A stretch of 64,000 bases of DNA from Chryseosolibacter indicum (GTDB lineage: Bacteria; Bacteroidota; Bacteroidia; Cytophagales; Cyclobacteriaceae): NCBI RefSeq assembly GCF_018598585.1, contig NZ_JAHESD010000005.1, positions 62,001-126,000 of the forward strand, read 5' to 3'. Position 1 is the stretch's first letter. Each line of letters starts with the position of its first letter. The notes under the pieces were generated by a model. That model saw nothing but the letters and a program-made list of their open reading frames with translations. It did no database searches and had not been told where the DNA came from. A program made the position numbers and the translations under genes. Positions 1 to 8,419 of this stretch are shown in pieces.

Positions 1-2
1 GT

Positions 3-623
3 CCTGTTTCAGAAAACACCAACACTGCTAATCTTTCTGATTTTGACGAACTGGAGATCAGGGGGAAATTTGATGTCCGAATTATCTCAGGAGATTCTTA
101 CAATGTAGAATTGATTGGATCAGAGGAAGCCAAAACAAAATACGACATTGAGCAAACTGGGGAGACTCTAATTATTCAATACCATAACAAAAAAGATTTT
201 GATTGGAAGTTGAAGGATTTGAAAATTGAAGAGGTAGAAATCAAGATCACGATGCCCAACCTTGAAAAGATTGAAGCTACAGGTGTAGGAGACATTCGTG
301 TTGATAAATTTACAAATGACAATATTGACATCGAGCTACGAGGTCCTATAAAGTTAAGGGGTGATCTGGATGCTCATAAATTAGACATTCATCTTACCGG
401 GAGCTCTGAAGCAGACCTTACAGGAAACGTAAACAATTTGAATGCACGAATCGAACTTGCTTCCAAACTGGATGCCTATGGGCTTGAGGTGCATGATGCG
501 TTTGTGGAAACCTCGGGCGCTTCAAAGGCCAAAGTAAATGTATCCGGAACGCTGGAGATGGATGAAGGTACTGCCAGCAAAATTGATTACCGAGGGAGAC
601 CAGAAATCATAAGAAAAGATTAA
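3..623 (+). CDS. DUF2807 (head GIN domain) protein, 5' end cut by window
   Basis: The frame is open from base 3 to the TAA at 621-623, so the gene begins before the window; the TTG at 111 is internal. The visible part starts with ...SDFDELEIRGKFDVRIISG, the usual entry to a DUF2807 domain. It continues as alternating short beta strands with motifs such as VEIKITMPNLEKIEATGVGD and LTGSSEADLTG, ending IDYRGRPEIIRKD. This family forms right-handed beta-helix-like domains on exported proteins of Bacteroidota, often called a putative auto-transporter adhesin head; its biochemical role is unknown. A signal peptide cannot be checked because the N-terminus is missing. Family assignment is fairly secure, function is not. 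Confidence 0.8.
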   Translation, partial: PVSENTNTANLSDFDELEIRGKFDVRIISGDSYNVELIGSEEAKTKYDIEQTGETLIIQYHNKKDFDWKLKDLKIEEVEIKITMPNLEKIEATGVGDIRVDKFTNDNIDIELRGPIKLRGDLDAHKLDIHLTGSSEADLTGNVNNLNARIELASKLDAYGLEVHDAFVETSGASKAKVNVSGTLEMDEGTASKIDYRGRPEIIRKD

Positions 624-646
624 CTTACAAACAAAACCCTCAAACT

Positions 647-700
647 ATGCCCTTTATTATACTTTTCCTGATCATGTATCTGATAAGCATGCTATTCTAA
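647..700 (+). CDS. Possible 17-residue hydrophobic micropeptide
   Basis: ATG at 647 opens a 17-codon frame, MPFIILFLIMYLISMLF, closed by TAA at 698-700. It sits 23 bp after the DUF2807 stop and 32 bp before the next gene. Nearly every residue is aliphatic or aromatic, so if made it would be a single short membrane segment. An AT-rich gap gives such frames by chance fairly often, and no clear ribosome binding site is seen. Kept as a weak candidate only. Confidence 0.2.
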   Translation: MPFIILFLIMYLISMLF

Positions 701-732
701 TCGGTACATTTATTGCAAAAAGTATTGACTAT

Positions 733-1167
733 ATGAAACTACTGGCAATAACTCTTTTTGCAATGCTAACCATTACCCTTGATGCTGCTGCTCAGAAGCA
801 GGGCATCAAGGGTAATATTGTTTGGGTTACTGGCAACCAAATGCCTGGCCCCAATAAAAAAACTGAAAAAGGGAAAGGTGTTGAAAGAGAGATTCTCTTT
901 TATAAACCTGTTTCTCTCGAGCATACCAAACAACGAAGCGGCTTTTTTACTGAGATAGAAGGGACATTGGTAGCTAAAGTAAAAAGCAACGCCAACGGCT
1001 TTTTCTGTGTTAAACTGCCCGAGGGTGAATATTCTATGTTTACACAGGAACCTGAGGGCTTGTTTGCCAATCTTTTTGATGACCAGAGAAGAATAAACGT
1101 GATAGCAGTAAGAAAGAAGAAGTTTACAGAAGTAACTTTTCAGGTAAATTATAGCGCTGCCTATTAA
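733..1167 (+). CDS. Small exported protein, carboxypeptidase-regulatory-like fold
   Basis: 144 residues. The N-terminus MKLLAITLFAMLTITLDAAAQ is a signal peptide with probable cleavage after AAA or AAAQ, so the mature protein of about 124 residues is periplasmic or surface exposed. The segments QGIKGNIVWVTGNQMPGP and GTLVAKVKSNANGFFCVKLPEGEYSMF resemble the beta-sandwich of carboxypeptidase-regulatory-like or transthyretin-like domains common in Bacteroidota exported proteins: a 'G.V...G..MPGP' strand, then 'D/N.NG.F...LP.G.Y'. No catalytic residues are visible. It stands alone between the DUF2807 gene and the sigma factor gene. Function unknown. Confidence 0.75.
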   Translation: MKLLAITLFAMLTITLDAAAQKQGIKGNIVWVTGNQMPGPNKKTEKGKGVEREILFYKPVSLEHTKQRSGFFTEIEGTLVAKVKSNANGFFCVKLPEGEYSMFTQEPEGLFANLFDDQRRINVIAVRKKKFTEVTFQVNYSAAY

Positions 1168-1286
1168 ATGCAGCATTCTATAACAATTATAAAGCGCCTT
1201 TCTCTGTTTTTTACATTTCTGCTACTTTTTTAAACATCCCAAGCAACCCCTTTATCCATTTGTGCATCTTAGCACCAAGATCTTAA

Positions 1287-1877
1287 ATGGAATTCAAAAT
1301 TTACCGGGCAAAAGAAGACGAATTGATCAAAGGCTGTATAAAGCGCAACAGGAATGCGCAACAACAGCTTTTTGACCTTTATTCTGGCAAAATGTACGCT
1401 GTATGCTACAGGTACGTGCGTGAAGCTATGGAAGCTGAAGACATTCTGGTAACAGCTTTCACAAAGATTTTTGAACGGATAGATCAATTTAAGGGAGAAG
1501 GTAGTTTTGAAGGCTGGATAAGAAGAATTATTGTTAATGAATCGCTCACCTACATTCGTAGAAACAGAGCAATGTATGTTGAAACAGAACTAGACCAAGC
1601 AGACCGGCAAGTTAACTACGAACAATTAGACGACCACCTTGCAGAAGAAGACCTGTTAAATATGATCCAGCAGCTGCCATCTGGCTACCGGGTAGTTTTT
1701 AATATGTATGCTATTGATGGATATTCACACAAAGAGATAGCAGAACACCTTGGGATAAGTGAGAATACTTCAAAATCACAACTAAGCAGGGCAAGGACAT
1801 ACCTTCAAAAATTGTTGGCAGATCAGGAATGGATTTCAAAATCAAAATCGGGAAAAGATGAATCAGCAACCAGATAA
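1287..1877 (+). CDS. RNA polymerase ECF-type sigma factor
   Basis: 196 residues, the usual length for an ECF sigma-70 factor. Region 2 spans about residues 20-95 (QQQLFDLYSGKMYAVCYRYV, EDILVTAFTKIFERIDQF, GWIRRIIVNESLTYIRR). Region 4 spans about 125-185 (LPSGYRVVFNMYAIDGYSHK then EIAEHLGISENTSKSQLSRA), carrying the promoter -35-binding helix-turn-helix. The stop overlaps the next gene by 20 bp, so the two are co-transcribed and probably translationally coupled. That next gene has one transmembrane segment, the usual arrangement of a membrane-sequestered sigma factor, and an outer-membrane protein follows. The target regulon cannot be told from sequence. Confidence 0.9.
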   Translation: MEFKIYRAKEDELIKGCIKRNRNAQQQLFDLYSGKMYAVCYRYVREAMEAEDILVTAFTKIFERIDQFKGEGSFEGWIRRIIVNESLTYIRRNRAMYVETELDQADRQVNYEQLDDHLAEEDLLNMIQQLPSGYRVVFNMYAIDGYSHKEIAEHLGISENTSKSQLSRARTYLQKLLADQEWISKSKSGKDESATR

Positions 1878-2625
1878 ATTCTTTCAGAAGAAATTAAAGA
1901 ACTTTTCAAAGCCAGTACCTACAACTGCATGGAACCGTGTTGCTGAAAAGCTGGATAAAAAGAAGGACAGGTATATCTGGATGAAGGTTGCCGCCAGTGT
2001 ATTAATAATCTGCACTACAACGTTAGTCTTTCTGAATCTAAAAGATAATTCGCAATCTCAACTTGCTTTAACGAATAAGGAAGAAAGCACTGCACCTCGT
2101 GTTAAAAAAAATGTACTTGAAATTCCTAAAGCTGTTATACCAGACACCTCATCAAACAAGATAAATCCATTGCCTGCCCAAAGTAAACAATCAGTGCGTA
2201 AGGCAACAGAAAAACCCGGGCAAACGAACAAGAATAGTGATAACATTCCTGCTCCAAGGCACGAGAAACAGGAGGAATTTGCAACGCAAAATCCTATCGC
2301 TCATTTAAATGAACAGGAAACAAAAAGGGTTGGTGAGCAATCAACAGAAGAACTGGCAACTGTTACTGAAAGCAAAAATGTTACTGCTCAAAAATCTTTA
2401 ACGATAGTTTATGAGGCGGAAGAAATTAACGAAAAGTATCTTAACAAAAATGAAATAGAAGAAGCAACCTCTGAAAGTAAAAAGACATCTACGTTGAGAA
2501 AGCTGTTAGATAAAGCGAATGATCTGGGAAACAACCAAGACCCATTCGGCGATCTGCGGCAGAAGAAAAATGAAATTCTCGCGCTGAATTTTAAAAATGA
2601 AAAACAACGTAGTCAAAAAAGGTAA
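1858..2625 (+). CDS. Single-pass membrane protein, likely anti-sigma partner
   Basis: 255 residues. A cytoplasmic N-terminal stretch of about 40 residues (FFQKKLKNFSKPVPTTAWNR) precedes one transmembrane helix at about residues 41-61 (WMKVAASVLIICTTTLVFLN). About 190 polar, low-complexity residues rich in Glu, Lys, Asn and Thr follow and should lie in the periplasm. The start ATG lies inside the end of the sigma factor gene. No zinc-binding anti-sigma motif (HxxxCxxC) is present, so calling it an anti-sigma factor rests on gene order and topology alone. The AWNRVAEKLDKK segment before the helix is typical of proteins encoded directly after ECF sigma genes in Bacteroidota. Confidence 0.7.
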   Translation: MNQQPDKFFQKKLKNFSKPVPTTAWNRVAEKLDKKKDRYIWMKVAASVLIICTTTLVFLNLKDNSQSQLALTNKEESTAPRVKKNVLEIPKAVIPDTSSNKINPLPAQSKQSVRKATEKPGQTNKNSDNIPAPRHEKQEEFATQNPIAHLNEQETKRVGEQSTEELATVTESKNVTAQKSLTIVYEAEEINEKYLNKNEIEEATSESKKTSTLRKLLDKANDLGNNQDPFGDLRQKKNEILALNFKNEKQRSQKR

Positions 2626-2628
2626 TTT

Positions 2629-3633
2629 ATGAAAAAAGTATGCATAGGCTTATTGCTTCTACTTACAGGGAGTGTGCTTAAAGCGCAGCAACAGGCAGAC
2701 ACGGTAATCGTTCCTTTAGCTAAAACGAGTCAGATTATTTTTACTATTAAAGACAAATCGGATCTTGAAATACTGAAACACTATAATTTTCAGGCGATGT
2801 TTGAAGACATTCTTCAGAGACTTAGATCTGACACATCAGCTACTGACACAACACGTAACGCCATAGCGAAGAATGACGAAGAGCACGAACAGAACGAGGA
2901 GAAATGGGATACAGAGAAGGAGCATGATGATGAAGAAACAGAAGATGATGAAGCTTGGGAAGAAAAAGTAAGGAAAAGAGATTACCGTCCTGGACGTACA
3001 TGGCAGTCGTTCAATTTCGACCTTGGAATAAATAACTATATTAGTGATGGTGACTTTCCGAATGCTGACGATGATCTCTATGCTGTGCGCCCATGGGGCT
3101 CGTGGTACGTTGGTATTAATTCAACACAACGCACAAGGCTAGCACGTAACTTCTTTATTGAGTGGGGTCTTGGATTAAATTGGTATAACTTTAAGTTTGA
3201 AAAAGATAACGTGATGGTCCAAAGAACGGACGACGGAGTTGAGTTTGTATTAGACACACGTGACGTTGATCATATCAAGAGCAAGCTTAGTGCAACGTAT
3301 TTCAATGTGTCATTAATTCCAGTGCTCGATCTTGGTGATCACAGCCGCAGACCGAAGATGTGGGACGGCTATGGAAGTGAGTTCCGAATAGGCTTAGGAC
3401 CTTATGTAGGCTACAGGTTGGCAAGCAAAACAAAGCTTGTATTCAAAGATGACGGGGATCGTGAAAAAGAGAAGGAAAGAGGAAGTTTTAATTTAAGTAA
3501 TCTCAGGTACGGAGTACGTTTTCAAATTGGTTTCCGCTCTACTGATTTCTTCATCAACTACGACATTAACGAACTTTTTGTTGAAGGCAAAGGGCCTAAA
3601 CTCAATGCTGTAAGTTTCGGCATCATATTCTGA
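2629..3633 (+). CDS. Outer-membrane beta-barrel protein with acidic linker
   Basis: 334 residues, starting 3 bp after the preceding stop. Signal peptide MKKVCIGLLLLLTGSVLKAQ. A very acidic linker follows (residues about 85-112, for example NDEEHEQNEEKWDTEKEHDD). From about residue 125 there are amphipathic strands (WQSFNFDLGINNYISDGDF, FFIEWGLGLNWYNFKFEKD, YFNVSLIPVLDLGDHSRRPK, LRYGVRFQIGFRSTDFFINY) ending in ...NAVSFGIIF, with the terminal Phe expected for BAM-inserted barrels. Roughly 8-10 strands fit, as in the PorT/OmpW-like small barrels of Bacteroidota. It is the third gene of the sigma operon and may be a sensor or target of that system. Confidence 0.75.
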   Translation: MKKVCIGLLLLLTGSVLKAQQQADTVIVPLAKTSQIIFTIKDKSDLEILKHYNFQAMFEDILQRLRSDTSATDTTRNAIAKNDEEHEQNEEKWDTEKEHDDEETEDDEAWEEKVRKRDYRPGRTWQSFNFDLGINNYISDGDFPNADDDLYAVRPWGSWYVGINSTQRTRLARNFFIEWGLGLNWYNFKFEKDNVMVQRTDDGVEFVLDTRDVDHIKSKLSATYFNVSLIPVLDLGDHSRRPKMWDGYGSEFRIGLGPYVGYRLASKTKLVFKDDGDREKEKERGSFNLSNLRYGVRFQIGFRSTDFFINYDINELFVEGKGPKLNAVSFGIIF

Positions 3634-3642
3634 AATTGAAAC

Positions 3643-3668
3643 AGGAGGCTCCATCTATGGAGCTTCCT
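3643..3668 (+). terminator. Hairpin after the sigma/barrel operon
   Basis: Twelve-base arms (3643-3654 and 3657-3668) pair with a single G-U wobble around a 2-base loop, 10 bp after the barrel gene stop. Only a weak T-rich tract follows, so termination is likely but not certain. Confidence 0.45.
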
Positions 3669-4072
3669 TCATCTCCCATCAACACTTCATTATTGGTCAA
3701 CGACCTTTTTAAAATTAACTAACTCTCCTTCCAACTACTTGGTAATAAACCTACAGTCCTTCCAACGTTGTAACGAACGATTGTTAATTCAAAATATTTT
3801 TTAAGTTTTTGCCTTAGTTCTTGTCCTTTACGTACTGATTGATTTTTTTAACGACAAGAAAAACTGCCAAGAGAACTCATTTTTAGGCAAGATTGATTGT
3901 AAAGAAATGGGTATAAACTTTTAGTTGCAGTAAAATTGTAAAGACATATTACTATTGACACTAGCAATTCATAAATGAAAAGACGTTAAAAAAACAACCA
4001 TAATTGAATTCATGGTTAAAGTAGGAAGGGTGCACGTGAATGCTGTGAAATTGTGAATAATTTTGTATATTT
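3669..4072. other. Intergenic region before the TetR gene
   Basis: About 400 AT-rich bases without a credible gene on either strand. The decamer TCCTTCCAAC occurs twice, near 3726 and 3757. A promoter-like box is at 4058-4065. No clear palindromic TetR operator was found by eye. Confidence 0.5.
4058..4065 (+). promoter_or_regulatory. Bacteroidota -7 box before the TetR gene
   Basis: TAATTTTG matches the Bacteroidota TAnnTTTG -7 element exactly. A good TTG -33 element at the expected 19-21 bp is not seen. Transcription would begin near 4071, leaving a leader of fewer than 12 bases before the start codon, so the message may be nearly leaderless. Confidence 0.4.
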
Positions 4073-4075
4073 TTG

Positions 4076-4681
4076 ATGACTATGACAGAAGCGATTGCAA
4101 ACTTATCGAGAAAAGAACAAGTGATTAGAAAAGCCGCAGAGCTTTTTAAAGAAAAAGGTTATGCTGCAGCTTCTATGCGCGATCTCGCTCAATTGCTAGG
4201 TATTGAGGCTGCAAGTTTATACTCGCACATAAAATCTAAGGAAGAGATTCTGAGAAGCCTTTGCTTCGACATGGCTACGGAGTTCAGGAAGTCTCTTGAA
4301 GAGGTTGAAAAGCAAAATGTTTCTGCCAGCGAAAAACTTCGCAGAGGTATTATAGGTCATATTCAGGTAATGGCTAAAGACTTGACTGCTTCAGCAGTAT
4401 TTATGAATGAGCATCGCCATTTAAGCCAGCCTTACTTAAGGGATTTTCTTCTATTAAGAATTAACTACATAAATCGTTTCAAGAAGATCATAGAAGAAGG
4501 GGTACAGAAAGACGAGTTTAAGCGTACTATAGATACCAAGCTTGCTGTTATGACCCTCTTTTCATCATTAAACTGGATGCCGATGTGGTATGATCCATCT
4601 GGCGGAATTATTGAACCCATAGAGCTTGGTGTTCAGCTTTCTGACATGTTGGTTAACGGCCTGAAACAGAATCCGAAATAG
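4076..4681 (+). CDS. TetR/AcrR family transcriptional regulator
   Basis: 201 residues from the ATG at 4076; a second ATG at 4082 (MTEAIANLSRKE) is equally possible, while the upstream TTG at 4073 is less likely. The N-terminal TetR DNA-binding domain is clear: VIRKAAELFKEKGYAAASMR then DLAQLLGIEAASLYSHIKSK, with the conserved 'G...TSMRDLA..LGI..ASLY.H...KE.L' pattern. The C-terminal ligand-binding part (about residues 70-195) is all helical and includes a TetR_C-like segment with INRFKKIIEEGVQKDEF. TetR proteins are usually repressors released by a small hydrophobic ligand. No adjacent target operon is evident, since the genes on both sides are unrelated, so the ligand is unknown. Confidence 0.88.
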   Translation: MTMTEAIANLSRKEQVIRKAAELFKEKGYAAASMRDLAQLLGIEAASLYSHIKSKEEILRSLCFDMATEFRKSLEEVEKQNVSASEKLRRGIIGHIQVMAKDLTASAVFMNEHRHLSQPYLRDFLLLRINYINRFKKIIEEGVQKDEFKRTIDTKLAVMTLFSSLNWMPMWYDPSGGIIEPIELGVQLSDMLVNGLKQNPK

Positions 4682-4709
4682 CCGTTTGTCTATTATTGCT
4701 GGCGGTTCA

Positions 4710-4949
4710 CTAATTATTGTTCATGAACGGTCCCGCCATAAGCTGAATTTCTTTCCATAGGGCTTTTATTGCTTCTGACGGCGAGTTAAATACGCTTTTG
4801 AGGTAAATGAGCGAGCTACTGTTTTCTGGCAACTCGTTGTTTAACCATTTCCAGATATCGTCAGCAAGATTTAATATTTCGTGGCTATGATACTTGGGAT
4901 AGTATCGTGAAAGGTAATCCAGCGCCCAAAGGAAATCGATATATTTCAT
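4710..4949 (-). CDS. Hypothetical small protein
   Basis: 79 residues, MKYIDFLWALDYLSRYYPKY... to ...LMAGPFMNNN, convergent with the TetR gene and separated from it by 28 bp. The composition is that of a real soluble protein: aromatic and helical, with Trp at several places and no low complexity. I do not recognise a family. The start ATG at 4947-4949 is the only reasonable one. No signal peptide or membrane segment is present. It is monocistronic on this strand, with the DinB-like gene starting 260 bp away in the opposite direction. Confidence 0.5.
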   Translation of the reverse strand: MKYIDFLWALDYLSRYYPKYHSHEILNLADDIWKWLNNELPENSSSLIYLKSVFNSPSEAIKALWKEIQLMAGPFMNNN

Positions 4950-5209
4950 AATCAGACCTCTTAATGTTTTACTGCCTTTGCAGCTGAAACTGATGTCAGC
5001 ACCACATCATTGCTTCAGGTTCAACAATCCCTATTAAAGTTATACCTTATCTCTCTGATGTGTTATAAAGTTTTCTGGATTGAAGATGAAACTTTTGGAG
5101 AATTTGTACAACAAAAAAATGTACAGTTTAGGAACGCTGAAAAATGCGCGAAGCGGCAACCTTCTAGTCGAACTCTCGTTAATGCATGCGCCAATCTTAA
5201 TTTAGGTCA

Positions 5210-5656
5210 ATGACTTCGATAGCAAATGAATTAAGAAGTATAACAGAAGAGTTTTTTGTAAAACTTGACGCTATAAGTGAGGGCGACTTTTCTTATAAAG
5301 CTCTTCCGAATAAATGGAGTAAAAAAGAAATATTAGGTCATCTTATTGATTCAGCCCAAAACAACATCAGAAGGTTCATTTGTGGGCAGTACGAAACAAC
5401 TCCATCAACTATAGTCTATAACCAAGATTTCTGGTTTTTGGCAAATGGTTATCAAAAAGGTGACAGTAAAGAAATTATTACTTTATGGAAATTGCTTAAC
5501 CTTCGGATATGTGATGTTCTAGCCATTATGCCGACAGAGAACCATAGTAAAACATCAAATAATGGCAGTGATCATACTATAAAGTGGCTCGCCGAAGACT
5601 ATTTGAGACATTTGAAACATCATCTTAACCAAATTATTGCCGGTTCTTTTAATTAA
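5210..5656 (+). CDS. DinB superfamily protein
   Basis: 148 residues. The sequence begins with a long helix (MTSIANELRSITEEFFVKLD) and the segment KALPNKWSKKEILGHLIDSA, the standard 'W...E.LGHL.DS' opening of DinB_2 four-helix-bundle proteins. A second conserved stretch, WLAEDYLRHLKHHLNQI, closes the protein. Histidines at about 47, 136 and 140 form the metal-binding triad of the family. DinB-like proteins include thiol S-transferases (bacillithiol or mycothiol type) and many of unknown function; in Bacteroidota, which often make bacillithiol, an S-transferase role is possible but not shown. The gene stands alone. Confidence 0.8.
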   Translation: MTSIANELRSITEEFFVKLDAISEGDFSYKALPNKWSKKEILGHLIDSAQNNIRRFICGQYETTPSTIVYNQDFWFLANGYQKGDSKEIITLWKLLNLRICDVLAIMPTENHSKTSNNGSDHTIKWLAEDYLRHLKHHLNQIIAGSFN

Positions 5657-5828
5657 ATTTATCATTAAGCCTTATCGCATCTTGTGCTTAAATGAGGCTA
5701 AATACTGACGGCTCCTTCCCGGTGTAATCATTAATTTTAAGGCAAACAGTACATCAACAGCAATTTGTGTATCTCTGTTAAAACATTTTTCTAGTTTCGC
5801 CCGTTTCTGGCGTTAAGGGAGCCCAAAC

Positions 5829-6437
5829 ATGTATAAACATTGCTTTATCGGAATATTAATTTCGTGTTGTTCTATTCTGCTTTATAACTGCAGCGAAAAG
5901 CCCGACCATGAAGACACAGCAAATTTCACCAAAGCCGATTCTGTAACAGACACTTACCTGCAGTTTCAAGACAGTATTCTTGCTGTATGGAATGAAATGA
6001 TAAGTGATGACAATCTTAAGATAGACGCCATGCATGACGTCTTGCATGAACTGCAGATCTCAGGTTCTGTAGAGCAGGACGAAATTAAATCCTATGAAGA
6101 AAGGTTGCAGCAATTGAAGCAATCCAGGTATACGCAAAAGACAATGGCAAATGAGGATATCATCCAGGAATATGATTTTGCCTCAAACTCACTTGTAAGC
6201 GAATTAATAAGCCTTGCGGAGTCTCAAAGACAATTTGCCTATAACAGCACACTTCAAAAACTAGTAGATAATATTCGATTGGCTGACCAACGCGTGAACA
6301 ATTACCGCGCAGAGTACGATCGTATTACTATGGAGTACAACGACTTTGTTGAGAACAATAAGGAGATCCTAGATGATACTAACTCAGACAGTACGCTTGT
6401 AAAGAAGCCATTATTTCAAGTGGCAACAGAAGAATAA
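5829..6437 (+). CDS. Lipoprotein, helical, LemA-like
   Basis: 202 residues. The N-terminus MYKHCFIGILISCCSILLYN then C-S-E-K gives a lipobox (LLYNC) with lipidation at Cys21. The mature part is almost all helical and highly charged, with a Gln/Leu-rich coiled coil near residues 80-110 and the segment VNNYRAEYDRITMEYNDFVE at about 155-175. That last segment resembles the 'YN..V..YN.....P' signature region of LemA family lipoproteins, although the N-terminal LemA helix is not preserved, so the relation is tentative. It should be anchored to the periplasmic face of the inner or outer membrane. It ends 48 bp from the convergent helicase gene. Confidence 0.6.
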   Translation: MYKHCFIGILISCCSILLYNCSEKPDHEDTANFTKADSVTDTYLQFQDSILAVWNEMISDDNLKIDAMHDVLHELQISGSVEQDEIKSYEERLQQLKQSRYTQKTMANEDIIQEYDFASNSLVSELISLAESQRQFAYNSTLQKLVDNIRLADQRVNNYRAEYDRITMEYNDFVENNKEILDDTNSDSTLVKKPLFQVATEE

Positions 6438-6485
6438 TTACGCCAGCCGATTGGCCGGCTAATTATTCCACTGTATTATTTTGTA

Positions 6486-8201
6486 TTACCTTCTTGACCT
6501 TTTACGATCTCTCGAGGTATCCCGATCTCTACTTCCTCCCCTGCTCCTGGATTCCTCACGTCGGCTTCCGCCACCTGATCTACCACTTTCGCGTGATTCA
6601 GTAACTTCAATTCTAACCATCCGGCCCTTGTATTCGAAGCCATGCAGGTGATCGCGAACGGTGTCCACAAAAGCCTTCTCTATTTCAAAGAAAGAATAAG
6701 CACCTTTCAGGTCTATTTTACCGATCTTCTGTCTGCTTATGTTAGATCTATCGCAAATGAGTGACAGTAATTTACTGGCATCCAGGCCGTCCATCTTCCC
6801 GAGGTTAATAAATAACCGATCTCCAGTAACATATCTTCCGCCTGCTGAATCGCGTTCACTTCTTTCCGTTCTCTCGCTTCTGTTCAAGTCAGGAGCATCA
6901 CGGTAATAGTCAAGGAAATGATTAAACTCCAGAGAGGTAAATCTCTTTATAATCTCCTCCTTACTTAAATCTTTCAGCGCTTCATAAACAGACGGCAGAA
7001 AATGAGCTATTTCATTTTCGATTAGGTTTACTTCACGCAGACGATGCACAATATTGAGTACCCGCTTCTCGCAAATTTCTACACCCGTAGGAACAAGCTG
7101 GTGCGTAAACTTTGATTTAATCATTTTTTCAATTTGCCTGATCTTCTGGGTTTCCCTTCTGTTAATCAAGGCTATTGAAATACCCTTTCTTCCTGCACGG
7201 GCCGTACGACCGCTTCTATGTGTATAGAATTCAATTTCATCAGGAAGATTCATGTGAATTACGTGCGTGATATTATTCACATCTATTCCACGCGCAGCCA
7301 CGTCAGTAGCAACCAGTATCTGGAGTGCTTTTGACTTGAAATTCTTCATTACCCTGTCGCGTTGCTGCTGAGTAAGGTCGCCGTGTAGTGCATCTGCATT
7401 ATACCCATCTTTAATAAGATGTTCAGCAATACGCTGTGTATCAGCTTTTGTACGACAGAATACTACACCAAAAATATCATAGTTATAATCTACAATACGT
7501 TTTAAGGCGAGATATCGATCCTTGTCATCAACAATCACATATTGATGATCGATATTCTGATTACTTTGATTTCGTTCTCCCACTGTTAGTTCCAGCGGAC
7601 TATTCATGTAGTTATTAGCAATGTCACGTACTTCACGAGGCATTGTGGCAGAGAACAACCAAACGTTTTTTTCATCTGAGGTATGGGAAAGGATATGGTC
7701 AATATCATCTTTAAAACCCATATTCAGCATTTCATCAGCTTCGTCAAGTACCACAAACCGGATCTCCGCCAGGTTTATCACTTTACGTGAAAGCAGATCC
7801 ATAAGTCGTCCGGGAGTAGCAACAATTATTTGCGCTCCTTTTTTAATACTTCTGATTTGCTCGACAATGCTTGATCCGCCGTAAACAGCCACGATATTCA
7901 ATGACTTTACAGCTTTGGAAAAATTATGAAAGTCGTTTGTTATTTGAAGGCAGAGCTCCCGAGTAGGCGCAAGAACCAAAGCCTGCGTAGTTCTGTCAGA
8001 GTCGTCAATCAGGTCAATTAAAGGCAGACCGAAGGCCGCAGTTTTTCCGGTACCTGTTTGGGCAAGAGCAACAACATCCTGGTCTTCTTCTAAAAGAACC
8101 GGTATGGCTTGTTGTTGAATTGGTGTAGGATTCTCAAAACCTAATTTTTGGATTGCTCCTACGATTTCCTTGGATAAACCCAAGGTTTCAAAAGATTGCA
8201 T
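6486..8201 (-). CDS. deaD: DEAD-box RNA helicase, DeaD/DbpA type
   Basis: 571 residues. All helicase motifs are visible: Q motif (GFENPTPIQQQAIP), Walker A AQTGTGKT, PTREL, DEAD, SAT, and in the second RecA domain ATDVAARGID and HRSGRTARAG. After a linker, residues about 460-535 form a DbpA-type RNA-binding domain (GDRLFINLGKMDGLDASKLL ... IGKIDLKGAYSFFEIEKAF) that directs such helicases to structured rRNA. The last 40 residues are Arg/Ser/Gly repeats (SRRESRSRGGSRDRDTSRDR-like), a disordered RNA-binding tail. The likely role is ribosome assembly and mRNA unwinding in the cold. It is monocistronic, with a promoter-like box upstream at 8234-8241. Confidence 0.93.
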   Translation of the reverse strand: MQSFETLGLSKEIVGAIQKLGFENPTPIQQQAIPVLLEEDQDVVALAQTGTGKTAAFGLPLIDLIDDSDRTTQALVLAPTRELCLQITNDFHNFSKAVKSLNIVAVYGGSSIVEQIRSIKKGAQIIVATPGRLMDLLSRKVINLAEIRFVVLDEADEMLNMGFKDDIDHILSHTSDEKNVWLFSATMPREVRDIANNYMNSPLELTVGERNQSNQNIDHQYVIVDDKDRYLALKRIVDYNYDIFGVVFCRTKADTQRIAEHLIKDGYNADALHGDLTQQQRDRVMKNFKSKALQILVATDVAARGIDVNNITHVIHMNLPDEIEFYTHRSGRTARAGRKGISIALINRRETQKIRQIEKMIKSKFTHQLVPTGVEICEKRVLNIVHRLREVNLIENEIAHFLPSVYEALKDLSKEEIIKRFTSLEFNHFLDYYRDAPDLNRSERTERSERDSAGGRYVTGDRLFINLGKMDGLDASKLLSLICDRSNISRQKIGKIDLKGAYSFFEIEKAFVDTVRDHLHGFEYKGRMVRIEVTESRESGRSGGGSRREESRSRGGSRDRDTSRDRKRSRR

Positions 8202-8233
8202 GAATTATAAGTAGTGTTCTAAATAATAAAGCG

Positions 8234-8241
8234 CAAAGGTA
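8234..8241 (-). promoter_or_regulatory. Promoter -7 box of the DEAD-box helicase
   Basis: On the minus strand the bases read TACCTTTG, an exact TAnnTTTG match followed by GC, as in many Bacteroidota promoters. The -33 TTG is not well preserved. Transcription would start near 8228, giving a leader of about 27 bases before the helicase ATG at 8201. Confidence 0.45.
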
Positions 8242-8419
8242 GGTTAATTAATTGAGAATCATGTAAGAGATTCCATTTCTACCAATTACAGCTTAACTTA
8301 TGTTAAACCAAATTAGGCAGTTTTATGTTCCAGTAAAGGTTTTTGCCGTAAAATCAGATCAATATCGCATATTTCTTATTAACAGCAACGCCTGATATTT
8401 GTTAGCATATCTTACCGCA

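Noticed and set aside
5010-5213. 67-codon plus-strand frame just before the DinB-like gene
   Set aside because: It starts at TTG, has no family resemblance and an irregular Cys/Lys-rich composition, and overlaps the start of a recognisable gene.
8300-8395. 31-codon frame between the helicase and GNAT genes
   Set aside because: No terminator, promoter or recognisable features; length is within chance expectation.
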